NCBI GenBank assembly: GCA_050480705.1
Contig: JBJHAX010000058.1
Coordinates: 1 to 10,849 of the forward strand
Length of the DNA: 10,849 nt
Reading direction: 5' to 3'
Origin: JBJHAX01 sp050480705
GTDB taxonomy: Bacteria > Actinomycetota > Nitriliruptoria > Nitriliruptorales > Nitriliruptoraceae
Shown piece by piece: positions 1 through 6,680 of this stretch; the stretch's first letter is position 1; the number at the start of each line of letters is the position of its first letter. The position numbers and the translations under genes were made by a program. The notes beneath the pieces were generated by a model. It saw only the letters and a program-made list of their open reading frames with translations. It was not told the DNA's origin and made no database searches.

Positions 1-23
1 TTCCCGGGCCTCGCCGCTTTGTG

Positions 24-39
24 CGTTCCACGTGGAACG
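24..39. promoter_or_regulatory. parS: parS centromere site 1
   Basis: This is a perfect 16-base palindrome, CGTTCCACGTGGAACG. Its 14-base core GTTCCACGTGGAAC is the parS consensus form with C at position 4, known from pseudomonads among others; Bacillus and many actinobacteria use GTTTCACGTGAAAC. ParB-CTP loads at such sites and spreads on flanking DNA. The parAB genes start about 0.8 kb downstream, as expected for an origin-proximal parS. The site lies inside a possible N-terminal extension of rsmG, which argues against that extension being translated. The call rests on sequence match and context. Confidence 0.9.
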
Positions 40-49
40 GCTCGATCGC

Positions 50-69
50 CCCGTTCCACGTGGAACGGG
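50..69. promoter_or_regulatory. parS: parS centromere site 2
   Basis: This second copy has the same 14-base core (53-66), and its palindrome extends to 20 bases through flanking CCC/GGG. Its centre is 28 bases from that of site 1, so the two cores are separated by 14 bases. Two identical sites this close make a chance occurrence very unlikely. A reader scanning only for hairpins might call it a terminator, but there is no T-tract and the core is the ParB-binding motif. Confidence 0.9.
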
Positions 70-120
70 CGTCCGGCGTTCACCGGCCAGACGCCCAGCT
101 GATGGTGATTGCCCAGGGCG

Positions 121-126
121 TACCCT
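121..126 (+). promoter_or_regulatory. candidate -10 element for rsmG
   Basis: TACCCT fits the actinobacterial -10 pattern TANNNT and sits 38 bases before the preferred rsmG start, which would leave a leader of about 30 bases. The 9-mer GTACCCTTG here also occurs at the better-placed promoter before the gene at 9271. No convincing -35 hexamer was seen. rsmG may equally be read through from a gene left of the window. The rest of 1-164 holds only the parS sites and no supportable gene. Confidence 0.3.
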
Positions 127-164
127 TGCCCTCCGAGAACGATCAGCCGGAGGCCCGCGGGACG

Positions 165-791
165 ATGAGCGACGCGATCGAGCCGACGCCAGCAGCGATT
201 GAGGCGGCGTTGGAGCGGCTCGCGGTTCGCATTGAATCGTCGCCCCACAATCTCCTCTCCGCACGCGCGATGGACGAGCTGCGGGATCGTCACCTCGCAG
301 AGTGCCGTGCGTTCGCTGAGCTGCTTCCACGCGGCCGGGCACGCCTCCTCGACCTCGGTTCGGGGGGTGGACTCCCCGGTCTGGTCATCGCCATCGTCCG
401 TCCGGATCTCGAGGTGCACCTCGTCGAGGCGACCGGGAAGAAGGCGACCTTCCTCGAGGATGCATCAGAAGATCTTGAGTTGGCGGTGCAGGTGCACTGG
501 GCGCGGGCGGAGGATCTTGCGCGTGGCGCGCTGGCGCGATCCTTCGACATCGTCACGGCTCGCGCGGTCGCGTCACTGTTGCGGCTCGCGGAGTTGAGTG
601 AGCCGTTCCTCGCGCCGAACGGACTGTTGTATGCGATCAAGGGTGAACGCTGGGAGGAGGAGCTCGAGGAGGCGGCGGAGGTGCTGCGTCACCGCCGGCT
701 CCAGGTCGTCGCTACCCCGGAGGATCAACTGACCCGCACGCCGCGCGAGCCCCGGATCGTCGTCCTCAGTCGGGCGGCCGACGCGGGTTGA
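165..791 (+). CDS. rsmG: 16S rRNA (guanine527-N7)-methyltransferase RsmG (GidB)
   Basis: This is a SAM-dependent methyltransferase expected to modify G527 of 16S rRNA in the cytoplasm. In other bacteria, loss of the family member gives low-level streptomycin resistance. The 208-residue product has the RsmG glycine-rich SAM loop LLDLGSGGGLPG at residues 61-72, then an acidic strand end (HLVEATGKKATFL) and the ARAVASLLRLAEL stretch typical of the family. The N-terminal helical part (NLLSARAMDELRDRHL) is recognisable. Start ATG 165 has CCGGAGG at 147-153, 11 bases upstream, and gives the usual family length. An in-frame GTG at 21 would add 48 unlike-family residues and translate through parS. 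The position directly before parA-parB is the classic gidB context. parA follows after 60 bases. Confidence 0.93.
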   Translation: MSDAIEPTPAAIEAALERLAVRIESSPHNLLSARAMDELRDRHLAECRAFAELLPRGRARLLDLGSGGGLPGLVIAIVRPDLEVHLVEATGKKATFLEDASEDLELAVQVHWARAEDLARGALARSFDIVTARAVASLLRLAELSEPFLAPNGLLYAIKGERWEEELEEAAEVLRHRRLQVVATPEDQLTRTPREPRIVVLSRAADAG

Positions 792-800
792 CGAGCCGCG

Positions 801-806
801 TAGGAT
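801..806 (+). promoter_or_regulatory. candidate -10 element for parAB
   Basis: TAGGAT sits in the 60-base gap between rsmG and parA and matches the TANNNT actinobacterial -10 pattern. Transcription would start near 812 and leave a leader of about 40 bases before ATG 852. No good -35 is visible, so read-through from rsmG is an alternative. Confidence 0.3.
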
Positions 807-851
807 CCGACCATCACGGGATCCGTCCGCATGCCGATAACGAGGTCGACG

Positions 852-1811
852 ATGGCGACTGCTGCCGAGGGGTCGTCGTATGGCACCGCGGAAGCGGTTG
901 GTGAGAACTTGGGCGTCGTGCCCGAACCCACGGAGATGGTCAAGCGACCACTTGCGTCTGACCGGCGCTCCGGTGAGCGGGCGACGGTGGTGTGCATCAC
1001 CAATCAAAAGGGCGGGGTCGGCAAGACGACGACGACCGTGTCGGTCGCGGCCGCGCTCGCGGATGCGGGAGCAACAGTTCTCGTGGTCGATCTCGATCCG
1101 CAGGGAAACGCGACGACGGGCCTGGGACTGCGCCCCGACGCCGACCAGCCTGGCGTGTACGACGTGCTCGTCGACGAGACGGCCATCGATGACGCGGTCG
1201 TCCCCTCGGGCTTGGATCGCCTCGACCTGCTCCCGTCCTCCCTCGAGCTGGCAGGCGCCGAAATCGAACTCGTGTCCGCGATGGCGCGTGAACAGCGCCT
1301 TCGCCACGCGCTCGAACCCGTGCTCGCGAACTACGACGTCGTGTTCGTGGACTGCCCGCCGTCGCTCGGGCTCTTGACGATCAACGCGTTGGTCGCCGCC
1401 GACGAAGTGCTCGTCCCCATCCAGTGCGAGTACTACGCGCTCGAAGGGCTCGGCCAGTTGATGCGAACGGTGCAGCTGGTCAGCGACAGCCTGAACCGTG
1501 ACCTCGAAGTCGGCGGCGTGGTCATGACCATGTTCGACGCACGCACCAATCTCGCCGAGCAGGTGGTGGCCGAGGTGCGCGAGTACTTCGGTGACCGGGC
1601 GTACGACACGGTCATTCCCCGCACCGTTCGCCTGTCGGAAGCGCCGAGCTTCGGACAGCCCATCACCGTCTTCGACCCGCAGAGTCGGGGAGCGGTCACG
1701 TATGTGCGCCTAGCGCGCGAAATGGCGGATCGGCTCGGGCTCCGCGTCGACGGGTTCCCGGACGCCGACGCATCCGCGCTCAACGACGGAGAACAGGAGA
1801 CGTCTTCGTGA
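852..1811 (+). CDS. parA: chromosome-partitioning ATPase ParA (Soj)
   Basis: ParA is a Walker-type ATPase that binds nucleoid DNA as an ATP dimer and carries ParB-parS complexes apart. The 319-residue protein has the deviant Walker A motif KGGVGKTT (residues 53-60) with the signature lysine, Walker A-prime VVDLDPQGN (78-86) and the DCPPSLGLLT switch region (167-176). The C-terminal RLSEAPSFGQPI stretch is also typical. ATG 852 is preferred because GAGGT lies 5 bases upstream. ATG 831 (7 residues longer, no clear ribosome site) and ATG 936 (closer to the conserved core) are alternatives. The roughly 44 residues before the ATPase core are a variable extension, common in actinobacterial ParA. 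Its TGA overlaps the parB GTG by four bases, so translation is probably coupled. Confidence 0.95.
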   Translation: MATAAEGSSYGTAEAVGENLGVVPEPTEMVKRPLASDRRSGERATVVCITNQKGGVGKTTTTVSVAAALADAGATVLVVDLDPQGNATTGLGLRPDADQPGVYDVLVDETAIDDAVVPSGLDRLDLLPSSLELAGAEIELVSAMAREQRLRHALEPVLANYDVVFVDCPPSLGLLTINALVAADEVLVPIQCEYYALEGLGQLMRTVQLVSDSLNRDLEVGGVVMTMFDARTNLAEQVVAEVREYFGDRAYDTVIPRTVRLSEAPSFGQPITVFDPQSRGAVTYVRLAREMADRLGLRVDGFPDADASALNDGEQETSS

Positions 1812-2836
1812 GCACGACGCGACGGAGCGGTCTCGGCCGGGGCCTCGCCGCACTCATCCCCCCGGAACCGGACAAATCCGACGGCGAACGCGAGGAGGCC
1901 TCACAGTCCGGCCGCGCCGTTGAGCCTGCACGGGCTGCTGCTACGACCGGAAGCGTCACCGTCGCGGACCTGGCGATCACAGCCATCACGGCGAATCCTC
2001 GACAGCCTCGGGAAGTCTTTGACGACAGCGAACTCGAGGGCCTCGCGACGTCGTTGCGCGATGTCGGCGTACTGCAGCCGCTGGTCGTTCGACCAAGAAC
2101 GGACGGTTCGTACGAACTCGTTGCCGGTGAGCGACGCTTGCGTGCGGCGTTCATCGCGGGACTCGAGACCGTGCCGGCCGTGATCCGCCACACGGATGAC
2201 GGCGACCTTCTCAAGGAAGCGCTGGTCGAGAACATCCACCGCGTCCAGCTCAACCCCCTCGAGGAAGCCGCCGCACTCCAGCAGTTGCTCGAGGACTTCG
2301 GTTTCTCGCAGGAGGAACTCGCGCGCAGACTGGGCAAGTCACGCCCTGTGATCAGCAACGCGCTGCGTCTGCTCACCCTGCCGACCGACGTGCAGCGCCG
2401 CGTTGCTGCGGGGGTCCTCTCCGCCGGCCACGCCAAGGCGCTGCTCGCTCTCGATGACCGTGACGCGCAGGTGCGTTTCGCGGAGCGCATCGTCGCGGAA
2501 GGGCTCTCCGTACGTGCAACCGAGGAACTCGTCCGGTTGCACCTCGTCGACGACGACGGCATATCCACGTCCCGCCGGCGCGGCAAGGAGCGTGACCGCA
2601 GCGTGGCCGCCCCGGCGTTGATCGACCTCCAGGATGACCTCTCACACGCACTGCAGGCACGGGTGCGCGTCACCATGGGGACGACGAAGGGACGCATGCA
2701 GGTCGAGTTCGCGACCATCGACGATCTCGAGCGGATCGTGTCGATCATCGCGCGCGGCCTGGACAACTCCGGAGCGATCTCGGATGCGCTCGACGTGGCG
2801 GTCGACGTGCGTGAACTCGTCGACGGAGACGACTGA
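1808..2836 (+). CDS. parB: chromosome-partitioning protein ParB (Spo0J)
   Basis: ParB is the centromere-binding CTPase clamp that loads at parS and recruits ParA and SMC. The 342-residue protein has every expected part. The N-terminal ParA-stimulating peptide is LGRGLAALIP (9-18), followed by a variable acidic linker to about residue 50. The CTP-binding fold carries the GERR box (107-110) and a second box, ENIHR (141-145), where ENLQR/ENIQR is usual. The helix-turn-helix is around 166-185 (FSQEELARRLGKSRPVISNA), and the C-terminal dimerisation segment GRMQVEFATIDDLERIV is near 295-311. The GTG start has AGGAGA at 1795-1800. The two parS sites at 24-69 are its likely targets. It converges on rpiA with an 8-base gap. 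Confidence 0.95.
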   Translation: MSTTRRSGLGRGLAALIPPEPDKSDGEREEASQSGRAVEPARAAATTGSVTVADLAITAITANPRQPREVFDDSELEGLATSLRDVGVLQPLVVRPRTDGSYELVAGERRLRAAFIAGLETVPAVIRHTDDGDLLKEALVENIHRVQLNPLEEAAALQQLLEDFGFSQEELARRLGKSRPVISNALRLLTLPTDVQRRVAAGVLSAGHAKALLALDDRDAQVRFAERIVAEGLSVRATEELVRLHLVDDDGISTSRRRGKERDRSVAAPALIDLQDDLSHALQARVRVTMGTTKGRMQVEFATIDDLERIVSIIARGLDNSGAISDALDVAVDVRELVDGDD

Positions 2837-2844
2837 GCCCTGTC

Positions 2845-3528
2845 TCAGACGCCCGTCTGTTCCGCGCGGCGCAGTTCGGTGACCGAGCCGTCCGGCGCGC
2901 CGAGCAGAGCGGCATCGGCGAGGTCGACGAACAGCCCGCAGCACACGACACCGGGGATCAGCGTGATCCACGCGTCGGTCGCCTCGGGATCGTCGAGGCC
3001 ACCCGGCATGACACAGTCGAGCACGAGATTGCCGTTGTCCGTGCGGTAGCTGCCCCCGTCTCGTTGATGGACGGTGAAGCCGAACTCCTCGAGGCTGCGC
3101 GTCACGGGACCTGCGGCGAACGGCACGACCTCGACGGGCAGCGGGAAGCTGTCCGCGAGACGTTCGACGAGCTTGTCCGCAGTTGCGATGACGAGCATCT
3201 CCGTCGCCATCGAGGCGACGACCTTCTCACGCAGCAGCGCCCCTCCACCGCCTTTGGTCAGGCGCAGACCCCGGTCGAGTTCGTCGGCGCCATCGACGGC
3301 GAGGTCGAGCCGGGGCACCTCCGCTGGGTCGCGCACCTGGAATCCGAGTCGACGGGCGTGGGCCGCGGTCGCCTCCGACGTCGCCACACCGATCAACCCG
3401 GAACGACGAGCGGCGAGCTCGTCGAGGAACAGCGTTGCAGTCGATCCCGTGCCCAGCCCGAGGAGCTGGCCGTCGGCGACCCTCTCGGCCGCCGCAGCGG
3501 CAGCTGCGCGCTTCGCAACCTCGCTCAT
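2845..3528 (-). CDS. rpiA: ribose-5-phosphate isomerase A
   Basis: RpiA interconverts ribose-5-phosphate and ribulose-5-phosphate in the non-oxidative pentose phosphate pathway, in the cytosol. The 227-residue protein has the usual length for RpiA. Family motifs in order are GLGTGSTA (24-31, phosphate loop), SEATAAHARRLGF (51-63), DGADE (79-83) and KGGGGALLREK (92-102), where E101 corresponds to the catalytic glutamate. ADKLVERL is followed by FPLPVEVVPFA near 128-138. It is the last gene of the leftward aminotransferase-ddl-HAD-rpiA operon. Its ATG overlaps the HAD stop by four bases, implying coupled translation. Many actinobacteria use the unrelated RpiB instead, so an RpiA here is informative about lineage (general knowledge, not tested). 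Confidence 0.93.
   Translation of the reverse strand: MSEVAKRAAAAAAAERVADGQLLGLGTGSTATLFLDELAARRSGLIGVATSEATAAHARRLGFQVRDPAEVPRLDLAVDGADELDRGLRLTKGGGGALLREKVVASMATEMLVIATADKLVERLADSFPLPVEVVPFAAGPVTRSLEEFGFTVHQRDGGSYRTDNGNLVLDCVMPGGLDDPEATDAWITLIPGVVCCGLFVDLADAALLGAPDGSVTELRRAEQTGV
2846..2859. terminator. weak hairpin at the parB/rpiA convergence
   Basis: CAGAC-GCCC-GTCTG forms a 5-base-pair stem-loop ten bases past the parB stop and overlaps the last codons of rpiA. It is followed by only TT, so it would be a poor intrinsic terminator. It is listed because it is the only structure in the convergent junction. Confidence 0.2.
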
Positions 3529-4202
3529 CCGTCACGCCAGGTCGTGAGCAGTTCCGGGAGCTCCCCGAGCCCTTCGAGAACGAGATCCGGTTCGATCCCC
3601 TCCGGCAGGTCCTGCAGGCGACCCCACGGGCCCCGCCGAATCCAGCATGTGCGCAGGCCGAAGGCGTGTGCGGGCAGTATGTCGTTGTCGACACGGTCAC
3701 CGACATAGAGCACACGGTCGGGATCGTCGACGCCGAGGCGCCGCGCCATGCCCTCGAAGAACGCCGCATCCGGCTTTTCGGCACCCAACTCGTCCGAAGT
3801 GATCACCATGCTGGTGGCGAGCCCGAGATCGAGCAGTTCATCACGCCGTCGCTGCGGTTGGTTGCCCGCCAGGGCGACGCCGAAGCCTGCGCCCGCCAGT
3901 TCTGCGAGAACAGCGCGCACGTCGGCGTAGAGGTCAGCGTCGGTCAGACCACCCAGCCGCTGCTGATGCGCGTCGGCGAGCCCGGCCCACTCGATGTTCG
4001 GTGCGAGCTCACCGAACACCTCGCGATGGTCGCCCCCCTGTGTGATCGACGCGCCCAGGACCGCCGCGAAGGTCAGCGGGCTCACACCGATCATGTCGGC
4101 CCAGATCGTCCAGATGCGCGTCTCGTCGATCAGCACCTCGCCAATGTCGAAGACGATGAGCTCTGGAGCGTCGACGTCGTCAGGCGCCGCAGGTTCGGTC
4201 AC
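3525..4202 (-). CDS. HAD-superfamily hydrolase, substrate unknown
   Basis: This is a 225-residue cytosolic haloacid-dehalogenase-fold protein, most likely a small-molecule phosphatase. Motif I is VFDIGEVLID, with nucleophile D19. The second acidic residue of the usual DxD is glycine, as in the YihX-type DLG group. Motif II lies around ALAGNQP (110-116) and has no Ser/Thr in the standard place. Motif III lysine is K143 in AEKPDAAFF, and motif IV is GDRVDND (168-174) with D169 and D174. The helical cap is between residues 30 and 100. Its GTG start overlaps the ddl stop by four bases, and its stop overlaps the rpiA start. Linkage to ddl and rpiA suggests housekeeping phosphate-ester metabolism, but the substrate cannot be inferred. 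Confidence 0.85.
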   Translation of the reverse strand: MTEPAAPDDVDAPELIVFDIGEVLIDETRIWTIWADMIGVSPLTFAAVLGASITQGGDHREVFGELAPNIEWAGLADAHQQRLGGLTDADLYADVRAVLAELAGAGFGVALAGNQPQRRRDELLDLGLATSMVITSDELGAEKPDAAFFEGMARRLGVDDPDRVLYVGDRVDNDILPAHAFGLRTCWIRRGPWGRLQDLPEGIEPDLVLEGLGELPELLTTWRDG

Positions 4203-5152
4203 GACGAAGGTTCCACAGCATCGCGCAGTGCGAGCGACACCAGCCGCTCACACAGGTCCGGGAAATCGAGACCGGCCGCTGAAGCAGCGAGTGGAACCAG
4301 TGAGGTGCTCGTCATCCCGGGGCAGGTGTCGAGTTCGAGAAGCCACGGGATGCCGGTGTCGTCGACGATGAGATCGGCGCGCGAGAGGTGGCGTGCGCCG
4401 ATGGCCTGGTACGCGGCCACAGCCGTATCCGCGCATGCCTGTCGCACCTCGTCCTCCAGGCGCGCCGGGGCGTGGAACTCCGTGGCTCCCGCCGTGTAGC
4501 GGGCGGAGAAGTCGTATGCGCCCTCCTTCGGCTGGATCTCGACCGGCGGCAGCGCGTCGCCATCGAGGACGGCGACGGCGACTTCGGTGCCTTCGACGAA
4601 GCGCTCGATGAGCACGATGTCGGCGTAGCTGAGTGCACCGATGATCGCCTGAGGCAGGCGGGCGGCATCCTCGACGATCGACAGGCCCAGTGACGAACCG
4701 CCTGTCGCCGGCTTGACGACGACCGGCAGACCCAGCGACGACGCGATCCGGTCGACCGCCGCACTCGCTCCCATCTCCCTGAACGCCTGCTGACTGAGGG
4801 TGACGCGTGCCGGTACGTGCAGGCCGTGCCGGGCGTACAGGCCTTGCGCGATCGGCTTGTTCCATGCGATCGAACTCGCGAGCACGTCCGGTCCGGTGTA
4901 GGGCAGTTGCAGCAGGTCGAGGAGCGACTGGATCGTGCCGTCCTCGCCGGCCGACCCGTGCAGCGCGAGGTACGCCAGATCGAAGCCCCCCTGTTCGAGC
5001 GTCGGCACGAGGGTGTGGTCGACGTCGAGGCGGGTCACGTGGTGGCCCCGGTCGATGAGCGCGTCGGCGACGCGCCCTCCGGAGCGCAGCGAGACCTCGC
5101 GTTCCAGCGACAGTCCGCCGGAGAGCACGGCAATGGTGTGGTTGGTCGGCAC
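4199..5152 (-). CDS. ddl: D-alanine--D-alanine ligase
   Basis: Ddl joins two D-alanines using ATP to make the dipeptide for peptidoglycan precursors, in the cytosol. The 317-residue product is of the short DdlB-like type. The N-terminal LSGGLSLEREVSLRSG contains E17, the equivalent of E15 in E. coli DdlB. Next come ALHGSAGEDGTIQ, VVKPATGGSSLGLS with ATP-site K147 and S153, and YDFSARYTAG with Y219, completing the Glu-Ser-Tyr triad. The metal site is RADLIVDD plus LLELDTCPGMTSTSLVP. Two departures stand out: the usual third metal ligand Asn is D275, and the usual DK before the central domain is N98-K99. The start is GTG 5152, with GGAAGG 10 bases upstream. The gene lies 28 bases after the aminotransferase and overlaps the HAD gene. 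A second, main Ddl may exist elsewhere in the genome. Confidence 0.9.
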   Translation of the reverse strand: MPTNHTIAVLSGGLSLEREVSLRSGGRVADALIDRGHHVTRLDVDHTLVPTLEQGGFDLAYLALHGSAGEDGTIQSLLDLLQLPYTGPDVLASSIAWNKPIAQGLYARHGLHVPARVTLSQQAFREMGASAAVDRIASSLGLPVVVKPATGGSSLGLSIVEDAARLPQAIIGALSYADIVLIERFVEGTEVAVAVLDGDALPPVEIQPKEGAYDFSARYTAGATEFHAPARLEDEVRQACADTAVAAYQAIGARHLSRADLIVDDTGIPWLLELDTCPGMTSTSLVPLAASAAGLDFPDLCERLVSLALRDAVEPSS

Positions 5153-5180
5153 GGGTGGGCAGCCTTCCGGGACGGTTGGT

Positions 5181-6473
5181 TCAGCCTCCGGTCGCTCCGG
5201 GAGCCCCCGAGCGTCCGTCGGCGACCTGCGGTGCGTCGTCGCCGTAGACGCTGCGCACCAGCTCGATCTCCTCGTGGAGCAGCTCGGCGAGCCTCACGAC
5301 GCCTTCTCGGATGCGTTCTGACGGAGGAAAACTGAAGCACAGCCGGGCCTGGTCGCCGCCTTCGCCGTTGGCGTAGAACCCGCGTCCGGGGACGTAGGCG
5401 ACACGGTGCTGGATCGCCTTGGCGAGAAGATCGGACGTGTCGATTCCCGTCGGGACGGTCAGCCACACGTAGAAGGCGCCGGTGGGTCGCGTCCAGGAGA
5501 CGCCGTCGGGCATCTCGGTGTCGAGGGCACCGAGCATCTCCGTCGCCTTGTCGTGGTAGACCTCGCGGAATCGCTTGATCTGCTCCCTCCACGGTTGTGT
5601 GCGCAGCCAGGCCTCGACGACCATCTGGGTGAGGTTCGACTGGCAGAGGTCGGCTGCCTCGCGCAGCACGATCAGCTTGTCGCGCACGGGGCGTGGCGCG
5701 AGGATCCATCCGGTGCGCACACCCGGCGCGAAGATCTTCGACATCGTGCCGACGTAGATGACACGATCGGGCATCAACGACCGCAGCGACGGCCAAGTGT
5801 TTCCGGCGAAATCGAGCAGTCCGTACGGGTTGTCCTCGAGCACGAGCAGATCGTGCTGTTCGGCCAGCTCGACCAGCCGGTGGCGCCGGTCCACCGCCAT
5901 CGACACGCCGGCCGGATTCTGGTGGTTCGGGATGGTGTAGAGGTACTTGGCCCGGCGCCCCTCGGCGGCCAAGCGGTCGAGCTGTTCTTCGAGCAGGTCG
6001 ATCCGCATGCCGTCGGCGTCCATGGGGACGTGCCGGACCTCCGCCTCCAGCGACGTCAACGCACCGATCCCGCCGACATAGGTCGGTCCCTCGGCGAGCA
6101 CGACGTCGCCGGGGTCGATGAAACAGGTCGCGATCAGCTCGAGTGCCTGCTGGCCGCCGACCGTGACCACCAGATCGTCAGCGTGTGCGGGGACACCTTC
6201 CTCGTCCATCACCTCGACGAGCAGCTCGCGCAGCTCGGCACGCCCCTGGCCGCCCCCGTACTGCAGCGCCGTCGCGCCGCTGTCACGCACCACACGCGCG
6301 ACGACGTCCTCGACGGCGGGCATCTCAAGTTCGGATGTCGCCGGCATCCCACCGGCGAACGACACGACCTCGGGTCGCGACGCGACAGAGAACAGCGCGC
6401 GGATCTCCGAGGCACTCAGGCCCCGCACGCGCGCCGCATAGCGCCCGAGGTACGGGTCGGTGTCGAGCCGCAC
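5181..6473 (-). CDS. PLP-dependent class I/II aminotransferase (LysN/2-aminoadipate type)
   Basis: This is a 430-residue fold-type I aminotransferase of the group that includes LysN, ARO8-like enzymes and MocR catalytic domains. No GntR DNA-binding domain is present. Visible signatures are SFAGGMP (38-44), LQYGGGQGRAELRE with VTVGGQQALEL (the cofactor phosphate region), NHQNPAG (183-189, substrate/PLP Asn), LEDNPYG (D214 pairs with the PLP ring nitrogen) and TMSKIFAPGVRTGW, with K246 as the Schiff-base lysine. The C-terminal ARLCFSFP contributes the carboxylate-binding arginine. The last 20 or so residues are a loose Gly/Ala tail. GTG 6473 has GGAGG at 6480-6484. It heads the ddl-HAD-rpiA operon. 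Supplying or consuming an amino acid tied to wall synthesis is a guess from ddl linkage; the substrate is unknown. Confidence 0.9.
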   Translation of the reverse strand: MRLDTDPYLGRYAARVRGLSASEIRALFSVASRPEVVSFAGGMPATSELEMPAVEDVVARVVRDSGATALQYGGGQGRAELRELLVEVMDEEGVPAHADDLVVTVGGQQALELIATCFIDPGDVVLAEGPTYVGGIGALTSLEAEVRHVPMDADGMRIDLLEEQLDRLAAEGRRAKYLYTIPNHQNPAGVSMAVDRRHRLVELAEQHDLLVLEDNPYGLLDFAGNTWPSLRSLMPDRVIYVGTMSKIFAPGVRTGWILAPRPVRDKLIVLREAADLCQSNLTQMVVEAWLRTQPWREQIKRFREVYHDKATEMLGALDTEMPDGVSWTRPTGAFYVWLTVPTGIDTSDLLAKAIQHRVAYVPGRGFYANGEGGDQARLCFSFPPSERIREGVVRLAELLHEEIELVRSVYGDDAPQVADGRSGAPGATGG

Positions 6474-6509
6474 GGGTCGCCTCCAGAGTTCGGCGGGCTG
6501 CGGCGCCGA

Positions 6510-6524
6510 TAGGCTGCGAGCCTA
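6510..6524. promoter_or_regulatory. palindromic back-to-back -10 elements (divergent promoter)
   Basis: TAGGCT-GCG-AGCCTA is a perfect inverted repeat in which each arm read 5'-3' is TAGGCT, a good actinobacterial -10 (TANNNT). The left-to-right copy would start transcription near 6522 and give a leader of about 36 bases to GTG 6558. The opposite copy would start near 6512 and give a leader of about 39 bases to GTG 6473. Both leaders contain a ribosome-binding site. The -35 regions are weak (TTCGGC at 6489-6494 for the plus strand; TGTCGA, the complement of 6540-6545, for the minus strand). It could instead be an operator or a hairpin. Confidence 0.5.
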
Positions 6525-6557
6525 CCCATCGTCGGCGTATCGACAGGGAGCACGGAC

Positions 6558-6680
6558 GTGCCGTCGGACTCCGAACCCGTCTGGGTGGCTCCGGGAGGAT
6601 GGCGGCGCGCCCTGATCGGCATCGCCATTGGGGTGCTCGCCGGATGTCTTGTTCTTCTGGGGTTACGCAGGGACCGATGA
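6558..6680 (+). CDS. putative 40-residue single-pass membrane protein
   Basis: The ORF starts at GTG 6558 with AGGGAG at 6545-6550, 7 bases upstream, and ends with TGA at 6678-6680. The product begins MPSDSEPVWVAPGGWRR, followed by one hydrophobic stretch of about 19 residues (ALIGIAIGVLAGCLVLLGL), and ends in RRDR. A membrane span flanked by arginines is what a real small membrane protein looks like. Its own -10 candidate lies at 6510-6515. It fills the only sizeable gap between the aminotransferase and the amidase and overlaps the amidase 3' end by 18 bases in the opposite direction. I do not recognise the family and there is no functional clue. Chance ORFs of this size occur in GC-rich DNA, so confidence is moderate. 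Confidence 0.5.
   Translation: MPSDSEPVWVAPGGWRRALIGIAIGVLAGCLVLLGLRRDR

Noticed and set aside
21..164. 48-residue N-terminal extension of RsmG from GTG 21
   Set aside because: It would translate straight through both parS palindromes, has no family resemblance and no ribosome site, while ATG 165 has one and gives normal length.
3435..4499. 354-codon plus-strand open frame opposite rpiA, the HAD gene and ddl
   Set aside because: It is antisense to three genes with clear motifs, has no recognisable domain, and long antisense frames are common in GC-rich DNA.
5406..6512. 368-codon plus-strand open frame opposite the aminotransferase
   Set aside because: It shadows a gene with complete PLP-enzyme motifs, and its translation looks compositional.
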